In this document: piece after piece, positions 44,683 to 54,613 of the stretch | How positions within the stretch are numbered: position 1 is the stretch's first letter | Layout: each line of letters starts with the position of its first letter | Position numbers and translations under genes: made by a program | Notes under the pieces: generated by a model | The model's input: only the letters and a program-made list of their open reading frames with translations | Told to the model about the DNA's origin: nothing | Database searches by the model: none | Origin: CAYYJS01 sp964472315 | GTDB lineage: Bacteria; Verrucomicrobiota; Kiritimatiellia; UBA8416 | Length of the DNA stretch: 64,000 nucleotides | Assembly (NCBI GenBank): GCA_964472315.1 | Contig: CAYYJS010000006.1 | Coordinates: 31,788-95,787 of the forward strand | Direction: 5' to 3'

Positions 44683-45783
44683 GTGCTTCGGTTGACGCGC
44701 GCGGAATCCGCGCCCACCTCGACCGGACCGCCGACGCATATGATCGACGCGGCCGCGCGAACGCGTGCCGCGTACGCCACGCACGATATCTCGGAGCGAC
44801 CGGAGCTCGTATTGCCCGCGCCTGAAAAACATGGCATGATCGACGGCTTTCAATCCGTCCAGGCGGTGCGTCGCGCCGCCGAACGGGGACGCCCCGATCC
44901 GCCCGCGACACCTCCGCCCGAGGCCGCGCCATCCGAGCCCGCGCCACCGGATTCGGCCGCGGGCCGGCAACGTGTCGCTCACACGACGATGCCGACAAAG
45001 CATACGATCGTCTGTTACGCCTGCACGTACACGTTTACCCTGACCGGACGCTTGGAGAAGGTCTACTGCCCGAAGTGCCGCGAACTCCTCGAGTGCGGCG
45101 ACATCGATGTCCACGGCCCGTGGTCAAAGGATATCAAGACGGTGGGCCAGGTGACCATCCACCCGGATGCCGACATCGCCGGCGGCACGATCGTCGCCAC
45201 CGATATTGTCGTCGGCGGGGATGCGCGCAAGGCCGACCTGCGACCGACGCGCCGCATCGAACTGGCCATGGCGGCCGTCACCGACCCGGCGCAGCTCATG
45301 GGGCACGATCTGCGCATCCGTTCGGATGCCCGACTGGCCTTCGACGGCCCGCTGCGCTGTCGCGATATCGAGATCGCCGGCGAACTGAGCGCGACACTGG
45401 AGCCATCCGGTTCGGTCACCGTCGCCGCCGGGGCCTTCTGCCGCGGCCACATCAAGGCCGCCCACCTCGTCGTGGAGGAAGGCGCGGGGTTCGCCGTGCA
45501 GTTCGATATCCGCCCCGCGCCGACGGCCGCCCCCACCCCGGCGCCATCCCCGCATCCCGCTCCCGCGGCGCCGAAGCGCCCCGCACCCACCCCCCAGACG
45601 ACGGGTGCGGCGCCGCCCGAACGCGCCGGCGCGAAACCGGCAACCCCGACCGGAACCGCCGGCGGACGTACCGCCGCCCGGATCGACAGACGGGCCGGTG
45701 CGGTGTCGTCAAGTCGTAGGCATTCAGGTGGCACGCAGCGGAATCGGGAACCGGGTGACGATGGCGGCGACGAGAACGGATAG
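44683..45783 (+). CDS. Zinc-ribbon protein with bactofilin-like beta-helix
   Basis: 366 residues from a GTG at 44683; ATG codons inside (for example 44989, MPTKHTIVCYAC) are real alternatives because the first 100 residues are low-complexity. A zinc ribbon (CYAC ... CPKC, about residues 108-130) precedes two stretches of bactofilin-like repeats (GQVTIHPDADIAGGTIVATDIVVGG and FDGPLRCRDIEIAGELSATLEPSGSVTV). The C-terminal 85 residues are rich in Pro, Ala and Arg. It probably co-assembles with the bactofilin 21 bp upstream. Confidence 0.75.
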   Translation: MLRLTRAESAPTSTGPPTHMIDAAARTRAAYATHDISERPELVLPAPEKHGMIDGFQSVQAVRRAAERGRPDPPATPPPEAAPSEPAPPDSAAGRQRVAHTTMPTKHTIVCYACTYTFTLTGRLEKVYCPKCRELLECGDIDVHGPWSKDIKTVGQVTIHPDADIAGGTIVATDIVVGGDARKADLRPTRRIELAMAAVTDPAQLMGHDLRIRSDARLAFDGPLRCRDIEIAGELSATLEPSGSVTVAAGAFCRGHIKAAHLVVEEGAGFAVQFDIRPAPTAAPTPAPSPHPAPAAPKRPAPTPQTTGAAPPERAGAKPATPTGTAGGRTAARIDRRAGAVSSSRRHSGGTQRNREPGDDGGDENG

Positions 45784-45823
45784 CGAGGGAAGCGTATCCA
45801 ATCGTCCACCGTTCTCGTCGCCG
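45765..45823. repeat. Dispersed palindromic repeat, copy A
   Basis: CGGCGACGAGAACGG (45765-45779) and its perfect complement (45809-45823) form a 15-bp stem around a 29-nt loop. The right arm is followed by TCGTTCACCGA. A clearly homologous copy lies at 63676-63733. The left arm overlaps the end of the zinc-ribbon gene, whose last codons are therefore repeat-derived. It could also act as a transcription stop or mRNA-stabilising hairpin. Confidence 0.75.
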
Positions 45824-45900
45824 TTATCGTTCACCGAGATGGACCACTTGAGCAGTACGGCAAGTCAATGAATCGCAGTTATGCGCCCCCTGTTTTGGGC

Positions 45901-45929
45901 TTTACCCACGCCTGACTTGCTCCTAGCAT
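45901..45929 (+). promoter_or_regulatory. Possible promoter giving a leaderless mRNA
   Basis: -35 TTTACC (45901-45906), 17-bp spacer, -10 TAGCAT (45924-45929). The predicted start of transcription (about 45936) coincides with the ATG of the lipoprotein gene, which also lacks a Shine-Dalgarno site. Confidence 0.4.
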
Positions 45930-45935
45930 CGCGCC

Positions 45936-47489
45936 ATGAAAAAGAATGCTGGTTGTCTCATGGTGGCAGTCGTTCTGGCTGCCGGGTGCGTGACACCCGA
46001 TACATCGAACCGCGACGCACGAAACTCCGGACAGGGCGCGACGATGGGGGATGCATCGTCGCCGTCGTACGGAATCGCGGATACGGCCGCCCAGTCGGCG
46101 CTGCGTCTCCGTATGGCGGAGGACACGAAGCTGCTGACGCTGTTCTCACAGGAACTGCGCACACTCGCGGATGAGTTCACCGCCACACAACGCAGCTTTA
46201 CGGGACGTGCCGGCGCAGACATCGGCGAGGCGGATAGCGACGCCATGGAGAGCCTGCTGTTCCGCTACGTGGTGTGTCGCGAGTCGCTGGTCGAGATGGC
46301 CGGCGCCTATACATCGCCCGCCCTGGCCGGCATGCCATGGAAAGACGTCAGCACCACGGGCTCCCTGCTGGGGTTCTTCGCGCGACTGATGGTGCGATAC
46401 TACGACGCCTTGCTGGCGGGCATCTTCATGGACGAGCCCTTCGCCGTCGGCAAGCTCAATGCCGCCTATCCGGACGCCAACCTCCCCGCCGGGTTTCTCG
46501 CCACCGTGACCGACGCCGCGACGGCGCTGGACAACCGCGAGGCGCAGGAGGCGTCCTGGCGCCTCTTCGCCCAGGAGCGCTCAAACCCGCATTCCACGCT
46601 GTCCCGGCTCGTGCAACTCGATCCGGAATGCGCCATGCTCGTGCGCGCCATCGAGGCGCTTCACCCGCGGCAGGAAGAGGCGGGGCGCTCGCTTGTGACA
46701 CGGCAGGCCACGCGCGACTCGCGCATCCAGGCGCGAACCAACCCGGCCCGCGTCGCGCTGCTGCAGGAAAAGACCCGCGCCGCGACGGGCTCCGATCTCG
46801 ATGCGGCCGTGGCCCTCAGCACGCGCGGCATCTTTCAGACCGTCGCCGCATGGGTCGCGGACCCGCTGCGCCTGACCGCCGCGCAGACCGCGCAGGTCAA
46901 GTCCCTGATCCAACCGGGGGACATCGTCCTGACCTACCGGGCCGGGTACCTGACGAACCTGGTTTTCCCCGGTAAGTTCAAGCACGGAATGACGTATGTC
47001 GGCGAGCAGGCCGCCCTGGACACCCACGCAACGGCGGGCAGTCGGTTCGATGTGATCGAGGCCGTTATGCCCAGCGTCACCCAGAACTCCCTGGACTACA
47101 TCCTCGGCGCGCATATCAACCGCTTGGCGGTCATCCGGCCGCGTTTCACGGACACGGAGCGCGCGGCCGCGTTCGCCAAACTGTTCGGCTATATGGGCCG
47201 GCCCTACGATCTGGCGTTTAACTTCAAGAGCGACGCGCGCCTGTGCTGCATGGAAGTGGCCCATCATGTCATCAACGGGCGCGGCGGCGTGCGGTTTTCG
47301 CTGGTGAAGCGGATGGGGCTGATGACGCTCAGCGCGGACGATATCCTGGGCCAGACGGTCACAACAGCAACGTCCGGCACCGATCTCGTCCTGCTGATCG
47401 ATGCCAAGCCCAAAGGGCGGAAGGGCCAGGCGATCGTGCTGACCGGAGCGCCCGCCGCGGCGCACGCGCGCCATCTGCTCGAACGATAG
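45936..47489 (+). CDS. Lipoprotein with C-terminal papain-like (YiiX/NlpC-P60-type) domain
   Basis: 517 residues. A signal peptide MKKNAGCLMVAVV ends in the lipobox LAAGC (Cys about 24). A helical domain fills residues 60-310. The C-terminal part (about 325-500) has the permuted papain-like pattern: IQPGDIVLTYR, KHGMTYVGE with the His, and LCCMEVAHHVI with a Cys near the helix start, as in YiiX/YebB-type amidases. It may cleave lipid amides or cell-wall peptides outside the inner membrane. The order His-then-Cys fits the permuted families. Substrate unknown. Confidence 0.72.
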   Translation: MKKNAGCLMVAVVLAAGCVTPDTSNRDARNSGQGATMGDASSPSYGIADTAAQSALRLRMAEDTKLLTLFSQELRTLADEFTATQRSFTGRAGADIGEADSDAMESLLFRYVVCRESLVEMAGAYTSPALAGMPWKDVSTTGSLLGFFARLMVRYYDALLAGIFMDEPFAVGKLNAAYPDANLPAGFLATVTDAATALDNREAQEASWRLFAQERSNPHSTLSRLVQLDPECAMLVRAIEALHPRQEEAGRSLVTRQATRDSRIQARTNPARVALLQEKTRAATGSDLDAAVALSTRGIFQTVAAWVADPLRLTAAQTAQVKSLIQPGDIVLTYRAGYLTNLVFPGKFKHGMTYVGEQAALDTHATAGSRFDVIEAVMPSVTQNSLDYILGAHINRLAVIRPRFTDTERAAAFAKLFGYMGRPYDLAFNFKSDARLCCMEVAHHVINGRGGVRFSLVKRMGLMTLSADDILGQTVTTATSGTDLVLLIDAKPKGRKGQAIVLTGAPAAAHARHLLER

Positions 47490-47516
47490 ACCGCCGTCGA
47501 GCCCGACGGCCGGGGA

Positions 47517-49237
<1,721 letters not shown>

Positions 49238-49241
<4 letters not shown>

Positions 49242-49741
49242 CGCGCCCGTTCCATGACGAGACTCCCCAACGCCGCGAACGCCTCCTCGACGCCGTCGCC
49301 GCTTCTGGCGCTAGTCCGAAACACCGGACAGCCAAGCATACGCCACGGTGCGAGTGCGTGGTCGTCCAATCGCCACGCGGCTTCCAGATCCGATTTGTTC
49401 AAGAGGAGGACGAACGGCAACTCGCCAAGCTCCGTTGCCATGCGCTGTTGCAGCCGCTCCACCACGGCCAGCGTTTCCGGCCTGGTGCCGTCGACAACCA
49501 GGACGTACCCCGCGCTACCGCGCAGATAGCGCTCATGGACCGTCTGAACACTGTCTTCGCCGTACAGGTCCCACAGCACGAGCGTGATCTCAGTGTCGCC
49601 GACGGCAATCACCTTCTTGTCGATCTTGACACCCACGGTCGTCAGATAGCGCTCTGAGAAGATGCTGTGGACAGTGCGGGAGACCAAGCTCGTCTTACCC
49701 ACCGAAAACGCCCCGAGAATGCAGACCTTGGCCTTGATCAT
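49238..49741 (-). CDS. Ras-like small GTPase
   Basis: 167 residues from the ATG at 49741 (MIKAKVCILG); the frame is open to 49879. All G motifs are visible: G1 GAFSVGKT (10-17), G3 WDLYGED (57-63), G4 NKSD (115-118), G5 TSAR (143-146). The residue after DxxG, which is Gln-61 in Ras, is Glu. There is no C-terminal lipidation Cys. Such bacterial GTPases (MglA-like, Rab-like) act as switches at the cytosolic membrane side. It overlaps the sigma54 activator by 4 bp; the likely effector is the longin-OmpA protein encoded upstream. Confidence 0.88.
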
Positions 49742-49849
49742 GGATGGACAGACTCCCTTCCGACTGCCGTCTGAGACACCTGTTGCACGTCTGAGAATGC
49801 CACGCCGCAACAACGGTAGCCGCAGTCGCCGCCCACTGTCAACTGTTGC

Positions 49850-49991
49850 TAAAAACACGAAAGCCAAGATGTTGGACATCCTGGCTTACCGTGTTCTTTT
49901 GGCGGCCTTTGACCAGTCAGGTTTCTATGGTGCCGACAGTTCCAAGGGTATTAGTCTAGCGGCCCTTCCTTACCTAACCAATCGCGGTCTG
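49850..49991 (-). ncRNA. Candidate sigma54-dependent small RNA or structured leader
   Basis: Span between the predicted sigma54 start (about 49991) and the terminator-like hairpin, about 142 nt. The sequence is less GC-rich than the genes, contains no convincing frame, and the 49742-50176 spacer (435 bp) is otherwise empty. No known riboswitch or RNA family was recognised. If read through, it is a 250-nt leader of the GTPase mRNA. Confidence 0.35.
49851..49900 (-). terminator. Long terminator-like hairpin inside the GTPase leader
   Basis: Three nested stems (6, 6 and 5 bp; 49854-49859 with 49890-49895, 49861-49866 with 49882-49887, 49868-49872 with 49876-49880) around a 3-nt loop. On the minus strand it ends in TTTTT (49855-49851). 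It lies between the -24/-12 site and the GTPase ATG, so it could end a short RNA or attenuate the operon. On the plus strand CTTTT follows as well. Confidence 0.65.
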
Positions 49992-50001
49992 CCCGTAGAT
50001 A

Positions 50002-50017
50002 TGCAGGCCGCGTGCCA
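50002..50017 (-). promoter_or_regulatory. Sigma54 (-24/-12) promoter upstream of the GTPase operon
   Basis: On the minus strand TGGCACG-N4-CTGCA (50017-50002), GG and GC exactly 10 bp apart. Near-identical in its -24 half to the sites before pilM and before the 61-residue gene. It lies 160 bp after the stop of the longin-OmpA gene. Confidence 0.72.
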
Positions 50018-50176
50018 ACGAACAGCCGCCTTGCCACGCGCTACGAGAAAGGTGCCGAAAACGCGCGAAACATGGACGATCACACGCTACGGGGCACGTA
50101 TGAATACTCGGTTGAATCGCCCGCTGTCTCGCGTCGTGAGACAAGACGTATCGCAGTCCCGGTGAGAACCCGACCG

Positions 50177-52174
50177 CTACATTCGCTCGAGTATCTCGAC
50201 GCGGAATCCGACCTGGTGTTCGCGGCGACGGGCGCTCATCGCCGGCGGCAGAGGCCCCATTCCTTTGACGACCAGTCGATCGACGCTGAGCCGCCTCTGC
50301 GTCAGAATATCGAACATGCGTTGTGCGACCGACTCGCTTGCGGCGCGGTCGACATCTGCCTCGCCGCTCGGTTTGGCATAGCCATGCACCTCGATCGTAT
50401 AGTCGGCATTTAACCGCATTGCCGCTCGCGCCAGCTCGCGCGCCTTGCCGATGAACGCCTGTAGCTCGTTCTCCTGTCCCGGCCACAGATTCTGGCCGTC
50501 GGCCAGGAACAGGAACACATGCGACTCGACCCCCGGGACCGCGGCGTCCACGACGCGGCGATCGATATCGACCACCGCATCGAGGTTCAGTAGCGATGCT
50601 CCGGGCAACGCGCCACCAAGCAGGCGGGCGCGGGTGATCCAGCCATGCGTCGCCTCGCCCTTCGCCACGATCGTGGTTCCGTCCGCACGGAGCGTCACCG
50701 TGGATGGCGGGTCAAGCGCCTGGCGAACCCGGGCCAGGACGAAGGCGGGCGCCAGCGACTCGTAAGGCTCCCAACGCGCCGTAACCAGTGCGCTCTCCAG
50801 CCCGCATTCGCGCATGATTTCCCCAGGGTCCCGCGCCAGCGGGTCGCGCAGTCCCCGGACATGGAATCGGCCGTTCCACTCGCCCTCTTCGATCACCCAG
50901 ATCCCAGGTTCCACGCCGAGGCGCGTTGTGAAGTCGCGCCACTCGCGGGTCAACGCCACGTCCAGCACGCGGACGGCGTCGAACCGTCCGCGCAGTACAC
51001 CCGGCACGGCGGGCGCCAGCGTGCGTGCCGAAGCCAACCAGGCGGGTGTCGCCTCGCCGCTCGCATGCAGCACGCCGTCGCGGACATCGAGCGTCACGCC
51101 GGCCGGCGGCGCCAGGATGCGGCGCGCGGCCGCCAGCACGGCATCCCCGTGCATCGCCAGGTACGGCGTCCAATGCCCGTCGACGTCACGAGGGGCGAAG
51201 CCGGCTTCCAGCAAGAGACCTTCGGGGTCAGGCGCCAGGGGGTCGCGCAGCCCATCCACATACGGCCGCCCGGACCGCCATCCACTGCGTACCACTATGA
51301 GTCCCGGCGTATCCTGGACCCGTTGAATGTAGCCGTGCCATCGCCAGTGCTGGTGCATCGCCAACCCGCTCCACACGAGCATCGCCAGGACCGGTCCGAT
51401 CAGGGTCAGGACCGTCATCGGCGAGATCCGTTCGTCCCCCTTCACAAACTGCAGGCTCAGACACGGCTCGATCAACCGGTGGGCCCCACCGAATACTTCG
51501 GCATTCCCGGCAAACGCGCGCAGCGCGTCACCGAACTCGGCGTGGACATCGTGCAACGCCATGCGGAACGTCTCGCGCAGCCGCGGCGGCGCATCGCCAC
51601 GCAAAATGCCGGCCAGAATCGCCTCCGGGCCGCTCTCGACCAGCACGGTCACTTCACCGATCTGAATGGTGTCGAGATGCTCGTGGTTCGGCACCTTGAA
51701 TGAATCGTGCACAAAGTCCTGGATCGCCGTCAGCATGCCGGACACCATGTCGCCGTCCTGCGTCTCATCGGCTACATTCTGCGCCTGAAAGAGCAGGAGC
51801 CCGGTCCGCCGGTGGATGAGAAAGACCTGCGATACGGGATGCAGGAGGCTGTTTTTCAGCACGATCTCAGAGAACCGGCGACCCGTGTGAAGGGCTTCGA
51901 AGCGCCAGCGCAACCCCTGGGCCGACAGGTTATGCACGAAAAACCGGTTAAGAAGGACGAAACGCCGCTTGATGCTCGTGGCAACCGCACCGCGCAACGC
52001 CGCGCCGACGAAAGGCACGAGCGCCTCTACGAGTTCGCGACGTTCGCGAGGCGTGGTCGCACGCAACAACCGGGAAAAAGGCATTCGCTCGCGGCTGACG
52101 TATGTCGCCACCTCAAGCGAATCCGTCCCGTCGCGGGCCATCAATGCCGGAACCGTGTCGTCTCGCTCAGCCAT
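50177..52174 (-). CDS. Membrane-spanning longin-like/OmpA hybrid protein
   Basis: 665 residues. A cytosolic N-terminal part (about 105-230) has VFLIHRRTGLLLFQ and DGDMVSGMLTAIQDFVHDSF, the pattern of longin/roadblock-like domains that often meet small GTPases. One membrane helix follows (about 252-274). Outside the membrane are two tandem repeats of about 125 residues, each with GLRDPLA and ending in a GEAT box (about 285-405 and 412-535, BON-like). The last 120 residues resemble an OmpA/MotB peptidoglycan-binding domain (IEVHGYAKPSGEADVDRAAS), with its Arg pair degenerate. It would link a cytosolic GTPase to the cell wall. Similar OmpA proteins occur beside GTPases in cyanobacteria as far as I recall. 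Confidence 0.8.
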   Translation of the reverse strand: MAERDDTVPALMARDGTDSLEVATYVSRERMPFSRLLRATTPRERRELVEALVPFVGAALRGAVATSIKRRFVLLNRFFVHNLSAQGLRWRFEALHTGRRFSEIVLKNSLLHPVSQVFLIHRRTGLLLFQAQNVADETQDGDMVSGMLTAIQDFVHDSFKVPNHEHLDTIQIGEVTVLVESGPEAILAGILRGDAPPRLRETFRMALHDVHAEFGDALRAFAGNAEVFGGAHRLIEPCLSLQFVKGDERISPMTVLTLIGPVLAMLVWSGLAMHQHWRWHGYIQRVQDTPGLIVVRSGWRSGRPYVDGLRDPLAPDPEGLLLEAGFAPRDVDGHWTPYLAMHGDAVLAAARRILAPPAGVTLDVRDGVLHASGEATPAWLASARTLAPAVPGVLRGRFDAVRVLDVALTREWRDFTTRLGVEPGIWVIEEGEWNGRFHVRGLRDPLARDPGEIMRECGLESALVTARWEPYESLAPAFVLARVRQALDPPSTVTLRADGTTIVAKGEATHGWITRARLLGGALPGASLLNLDAVVDIDRRVVDAAVPGVESHVFLFLADGQNLWPGQENELQAFIGKARELARAAMRLNADYTIEVHGYAKPSGEADVDRAASESVAQRMFDILTQRRLSVDRLVVKGMGPLPPAMSARRREHQVGFRVEILERM

Positions 52175-52267
52175 ACACGCAACCCCACGCAGACCGTGGT
52201 CTTATAACGCCAGTCTGTCACAGGGGCCCGCCGGGACGCAAGGAAACTTGGGACCTGCTGTTCGACC

Positions 52268-52453
52268 CTATTCGAGCTGAGTCTCGCGAACCTTGTAGAC
52301 CGCACACCAGATCACGGAAAGCGGCTCATTCGGTATCGACGCTTCGATCCGGTGCGGTACGACGTCGTAAACGCGCATGTTCATCAGGAAAATATCCGAG
52401 CGACGGGGCATGGCAATTACCGAAAACTGGCAGCCAAACGTATTCTCGTTCAT
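52268..52453 (-). CDS. 61-residue protein of unknown function
   Basis: MNENTFGCQFSVIAMPRRS and a short beta-rich remainder; no signal peptide, no membrane segment, no family recognised. It is supported as a gene by a very strong site AGGAGGGTGTC before the ATG at 52453 and by a near-perfect sigma54 promoter 30 nt upstream of the leader. The longin-OmpA gene follows after 93 bp, so the small protein is probably made with it, perhaps as a regulator or adaptor. Confidence 0.7.
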   Translation of the reverse strand: MNENTFGCQFSVIAMPRRSDIFLMNMRVYDVVPHRIEASIPNEPLSVIWCAVYKVRETQLE

Positions 52454-52492
52454 GACACCCTCCTGGTACACACGGTTTCTGCACCCAAGTGT

Positions 52493-52508
52493 CGCAACCG
52501 CCGTGCCA
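52493..52508 (-). promoter_or_regulatory. Sigma54 (-24/-12) promoter of the small gene and longin-OmpA gene
   Basis: On the minus strand TGGCACG-N4-TTGCG (52508-52493), GG and GC 10 bp apart, close to consensus. Transcription would start near 52482, about 29 nt before the ATG at 52453. The 52509-52710 spacer upstream shows no gene. Confidence 0.8.
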
Positions 52509-52710
52509 CATCGCAACCCCCTGCCATGATTTCGGTGCCTAAATCGCTTCGGATCAATGGTTTGGAGCGGACTGTGATGTTATTGTCATGTTCCGCCATG
52601 CACGAGGGTCGCGCAATTGTGACGATGTGTCTCGCAAAGCGATACGAAATGGAACATGCGGCCGTCGCATCGTCGGCCCGCGGCAGACGCCCGATCGCAG
52701 GGCATCGCCG

Positions 52711-53694
52711 CTAGACCCGCGACGACCGCACTGCCGCACGGACGACCTCGGACAGGGGGCCGTTCGTGGCTACGACGCCGCGGTTACGGCAAAGCGTGCG
52801 TCCCATCGAGAAATCCAGAGGCTTTCCGTCCACATCGATGACGGTACCGCCGGCCTCGGTGACGATCAGCCATCCGGCCGCATGGTCCCACACCTTCTCT
52901 TCGTAGTCGGTGCTTGTCGGCAGCCGCAGATACACGTCCGCCTCGCCTCGCGCAACGACTGCATACTTGCACTGACTGTCCAGCCGCACGGGGGTCGCCT
53001 GCACACCGAGGCACGCGGCAATGTCCGCCGATGCGCCATGCGCCGTGTGCCCGGATTCCACCGATTCGCACAAGACGGCTTCCGTCGCCCGGGCGCGTGA
53101 CGAGCAATGCACGACCACGGTATCGCCGGTCGCCAGGCGCATCTGTCGCGCGCCATGCCCACGTACGCCCATCAGCAGCACCCCGCCTTCCGCCGGCGCG
53201 TCCACCGCCGTCGCCGACAGGTTCGGGCAGCCCAGAACTCCCAGCACCGGCCGGCCATCCTCGATCAGCGCCAGAGCCACGGCATATTGCCCGCCGCGCA
53301 GAAACCCCTTCGTGCCGTCGATCGGATCGAGCACCCAGCAACGGCCACCGGCACCACCGGGCGCCGCCCCGCGATCGATGGCGGCGCAAACGGCATGCCG
53401 GTCAAGCCCCGCCGCCACGTCCCGCACGTACCCGACAACGCGATCGAGCAGGGCCTGCCCATCGGGCTCGCGCAACGCGGCGGCATCTTCCTCGGCCACG
53501 AGAGGATCGTCCGGAAACGCCCGCGCCAGCGCATCGGCGACCACCGCCTGCGACCCGAAGTCGGCAACCGTCACCGGTGACTTGTCGCGCTTCGCGATCG
53601 TCTCGTCGTCAACCAGTGCGGCCCGTACCGTCCGACACAGCCGGCATGCACGCTCCACAGCCTCCATCGCCACTCGCAGTTCCACTTCGTACAT
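52711..53694 (-). CDS. Inositol-monophosphatase-family phosphatase, CysQ/HAL2-like
   Basis: 327 residues from the ATG at 53694, which has GGAGGCG upstream; the open frame to 53868 runs over the ferritin-like gene. Metal-site motifs: PVTVADFGSQA, EEDA, DPIDGTKGFLRGGQYA and WDHAAGWLIVTEAGG. The longer GTKGF loop and the length fit 3'(2'),5'-bisphosphate nucleotidases, which recycle PAP from sulfate activation, more than inositol phosphatases. It lies 28 bp after the ferritin-like gene. Confidence 0.85.
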   Translation of the reverse strand: MYEVELRVAMEAVERACRLCRTVRAALVDDETIAKRDKSPVTVADFGSQAVVADALARAFPDDPLVAEEDAAALREPDGQALLDRVVGYVRDVAAGLDRHAVCAAIDRGAAPGGAGGRCWVLDPIDGTKGFLRGGQYAVALALIEDGRPVLGVLGCPNLSATAVDAPAEGGVLLMGVRGHGARQMRLATGDTVVVHCSSRARATEAVLCESVESGHTAHGASADIAACLGVQATPVRLDSQCKYAVVARGEADVYLRLPTSTDYEEKVWDHAAGWLIVTEAGGTVIDVDGKPLDFSMGRTLCRNRGVVATNGPLSEVVRAAVRSSRV

Positions 53695-53722
53695 CACGCG
53701 CCTCCGATCACGAGGCGGCACA

Positions 53723-54289
53723 CTAGCATCCGCCCGCCGCCGCATCCATGCCTTTTCGCTCTCTCGCGACAGAACCGTGACGGAGCGGTAATTGTCCCGG
53801 ACCATCCGCCTCGCGCAGGTAGGCATCCAGCCACCCGATGTGCCGCATTTCCTCGCGGATGATGGCATCGATCTTCTCCACGCCCAGACGTAAAGGAACC
53901 ATTTCCTTCATGCCCAGATAGAACACGATCGAGTCCTTCTCGATGCCCAGCGCGTAGCCGATCACGTCGCGCGTGCTTGCGGCCGGGTCGAACACGACCG
54001 CGGGGTCGGTTCGCGTATCGAACACGCGCCCGTCGGCCACGGCTTTCAGATACAGGTCACCCTCGTCGTAGGGATCGTACGCCGTACGGGCCGCCTCGCC
54101 GGGATCGAGCGCGCGCTGCATCTCCGTGAACGTCGCCAGATGCGCATCCTCCTGGTCGGCGATCTTCACCAGCAACTCACGCGCCCCGGCGTGCGCTTCC
54201 GCCGCCCGGCGGTAGAAGGCCCCGCCGTTCGCCTCGATCCGTTTGGCCATTTCGAGCACTTCTTTGGCGTTGAACACAAGATTCGTCAT
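53723..54289 (-). CDS. Ferritin-like (rubrerythrin-type) diiron protein
   Basis: 188 residues. Four-helix bundle with the paired iron ligands in NAKEVLEMAKRIEANGGAFYRRAAE and IADQEDAHLATF in the first half, and DVIGYALGIEKDSIVFYLG and IIREEMRHIGW in the second (Glu and ExxH pairs). No C-terminal rubredoxin domain. Such proteins handle peroxide or iron in anaerobes. The start has a GGAGG-like site AGGAAAGACG upstream. First gene of a pair with the phosphatase. Confidence 0.82.
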   Translation of the reverse strand: MTNLVFNAKEVLEMAKRIEANGGAFYRRAAEAHAGARELLVKIADQEDAHLATFTEMQRALDPGEAARTAYDPYDEGDLYLKAVADGRVFDTRTDPAVVFDPAASTRDVIGYALGIEKDSIVFYLGMKEMVPLRLGVEKIDAIIREEMRHIGWLDAYLREADGPGQLPLRHGSVARERKGMDAAAGGC

Positions 54290-54613
54290 CGTCTTTCCTC
54301 CCGCACGCGTGAAGGGAGCCGCCCTACACGAACGTGACCTTTAAGCAATGCGTCGAGCACATTCCTCCGTTTCGACCATGCCTGCCGTTTCCGTCCCCGC
54401 GATCGCCATGCCCAACTCCTTCGTTCACCCGCACCACCTGTCAGCGCATGCGTATATTCGCCTCCGGCGCGGCAAGGGCCAATCGGGCATGACCCGATGC
54501 GACACGGCGCAAACCCTCACGGGACTATCGAAGCCCCGAATGCGCCTTTCCCTGATACCGGCGGCCCGGCCAATGCCGCAGGATTCGCGTCGGAATACAT
54601 AAGGAGACACACC
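54290..54613. other. Divergent spacer between the ferritin-like and DHOD-like genes
   Basis: 324 bp with no gene I can support. It holds the start regions of both divergent genes. The right end carries the AAGGAGAC ribosome site of the DHOD-like gene (54601-54608). A minus-strand TTGCTT (54345-54340) could be a -35 for the ferritin-like gene, but the -10 is poor. Confidence 0.5.

Noticed and set aside
49777..49802. TGGCATTCTCAGACGTGC on the minus strand as another sigma54 site close to the GTPase
   Set aside because: The GG-GC distance is 13 bp instead of 10; the site at 50002-50017 fits properly.
52210..52262. GGGACGCAAGGAAAC string resembling part of a c-di-GMP (GEMM) riboswitch
   Set aside because: The conserved partner segments are missing and it lies on the strand opposite to the neighbouring genes.
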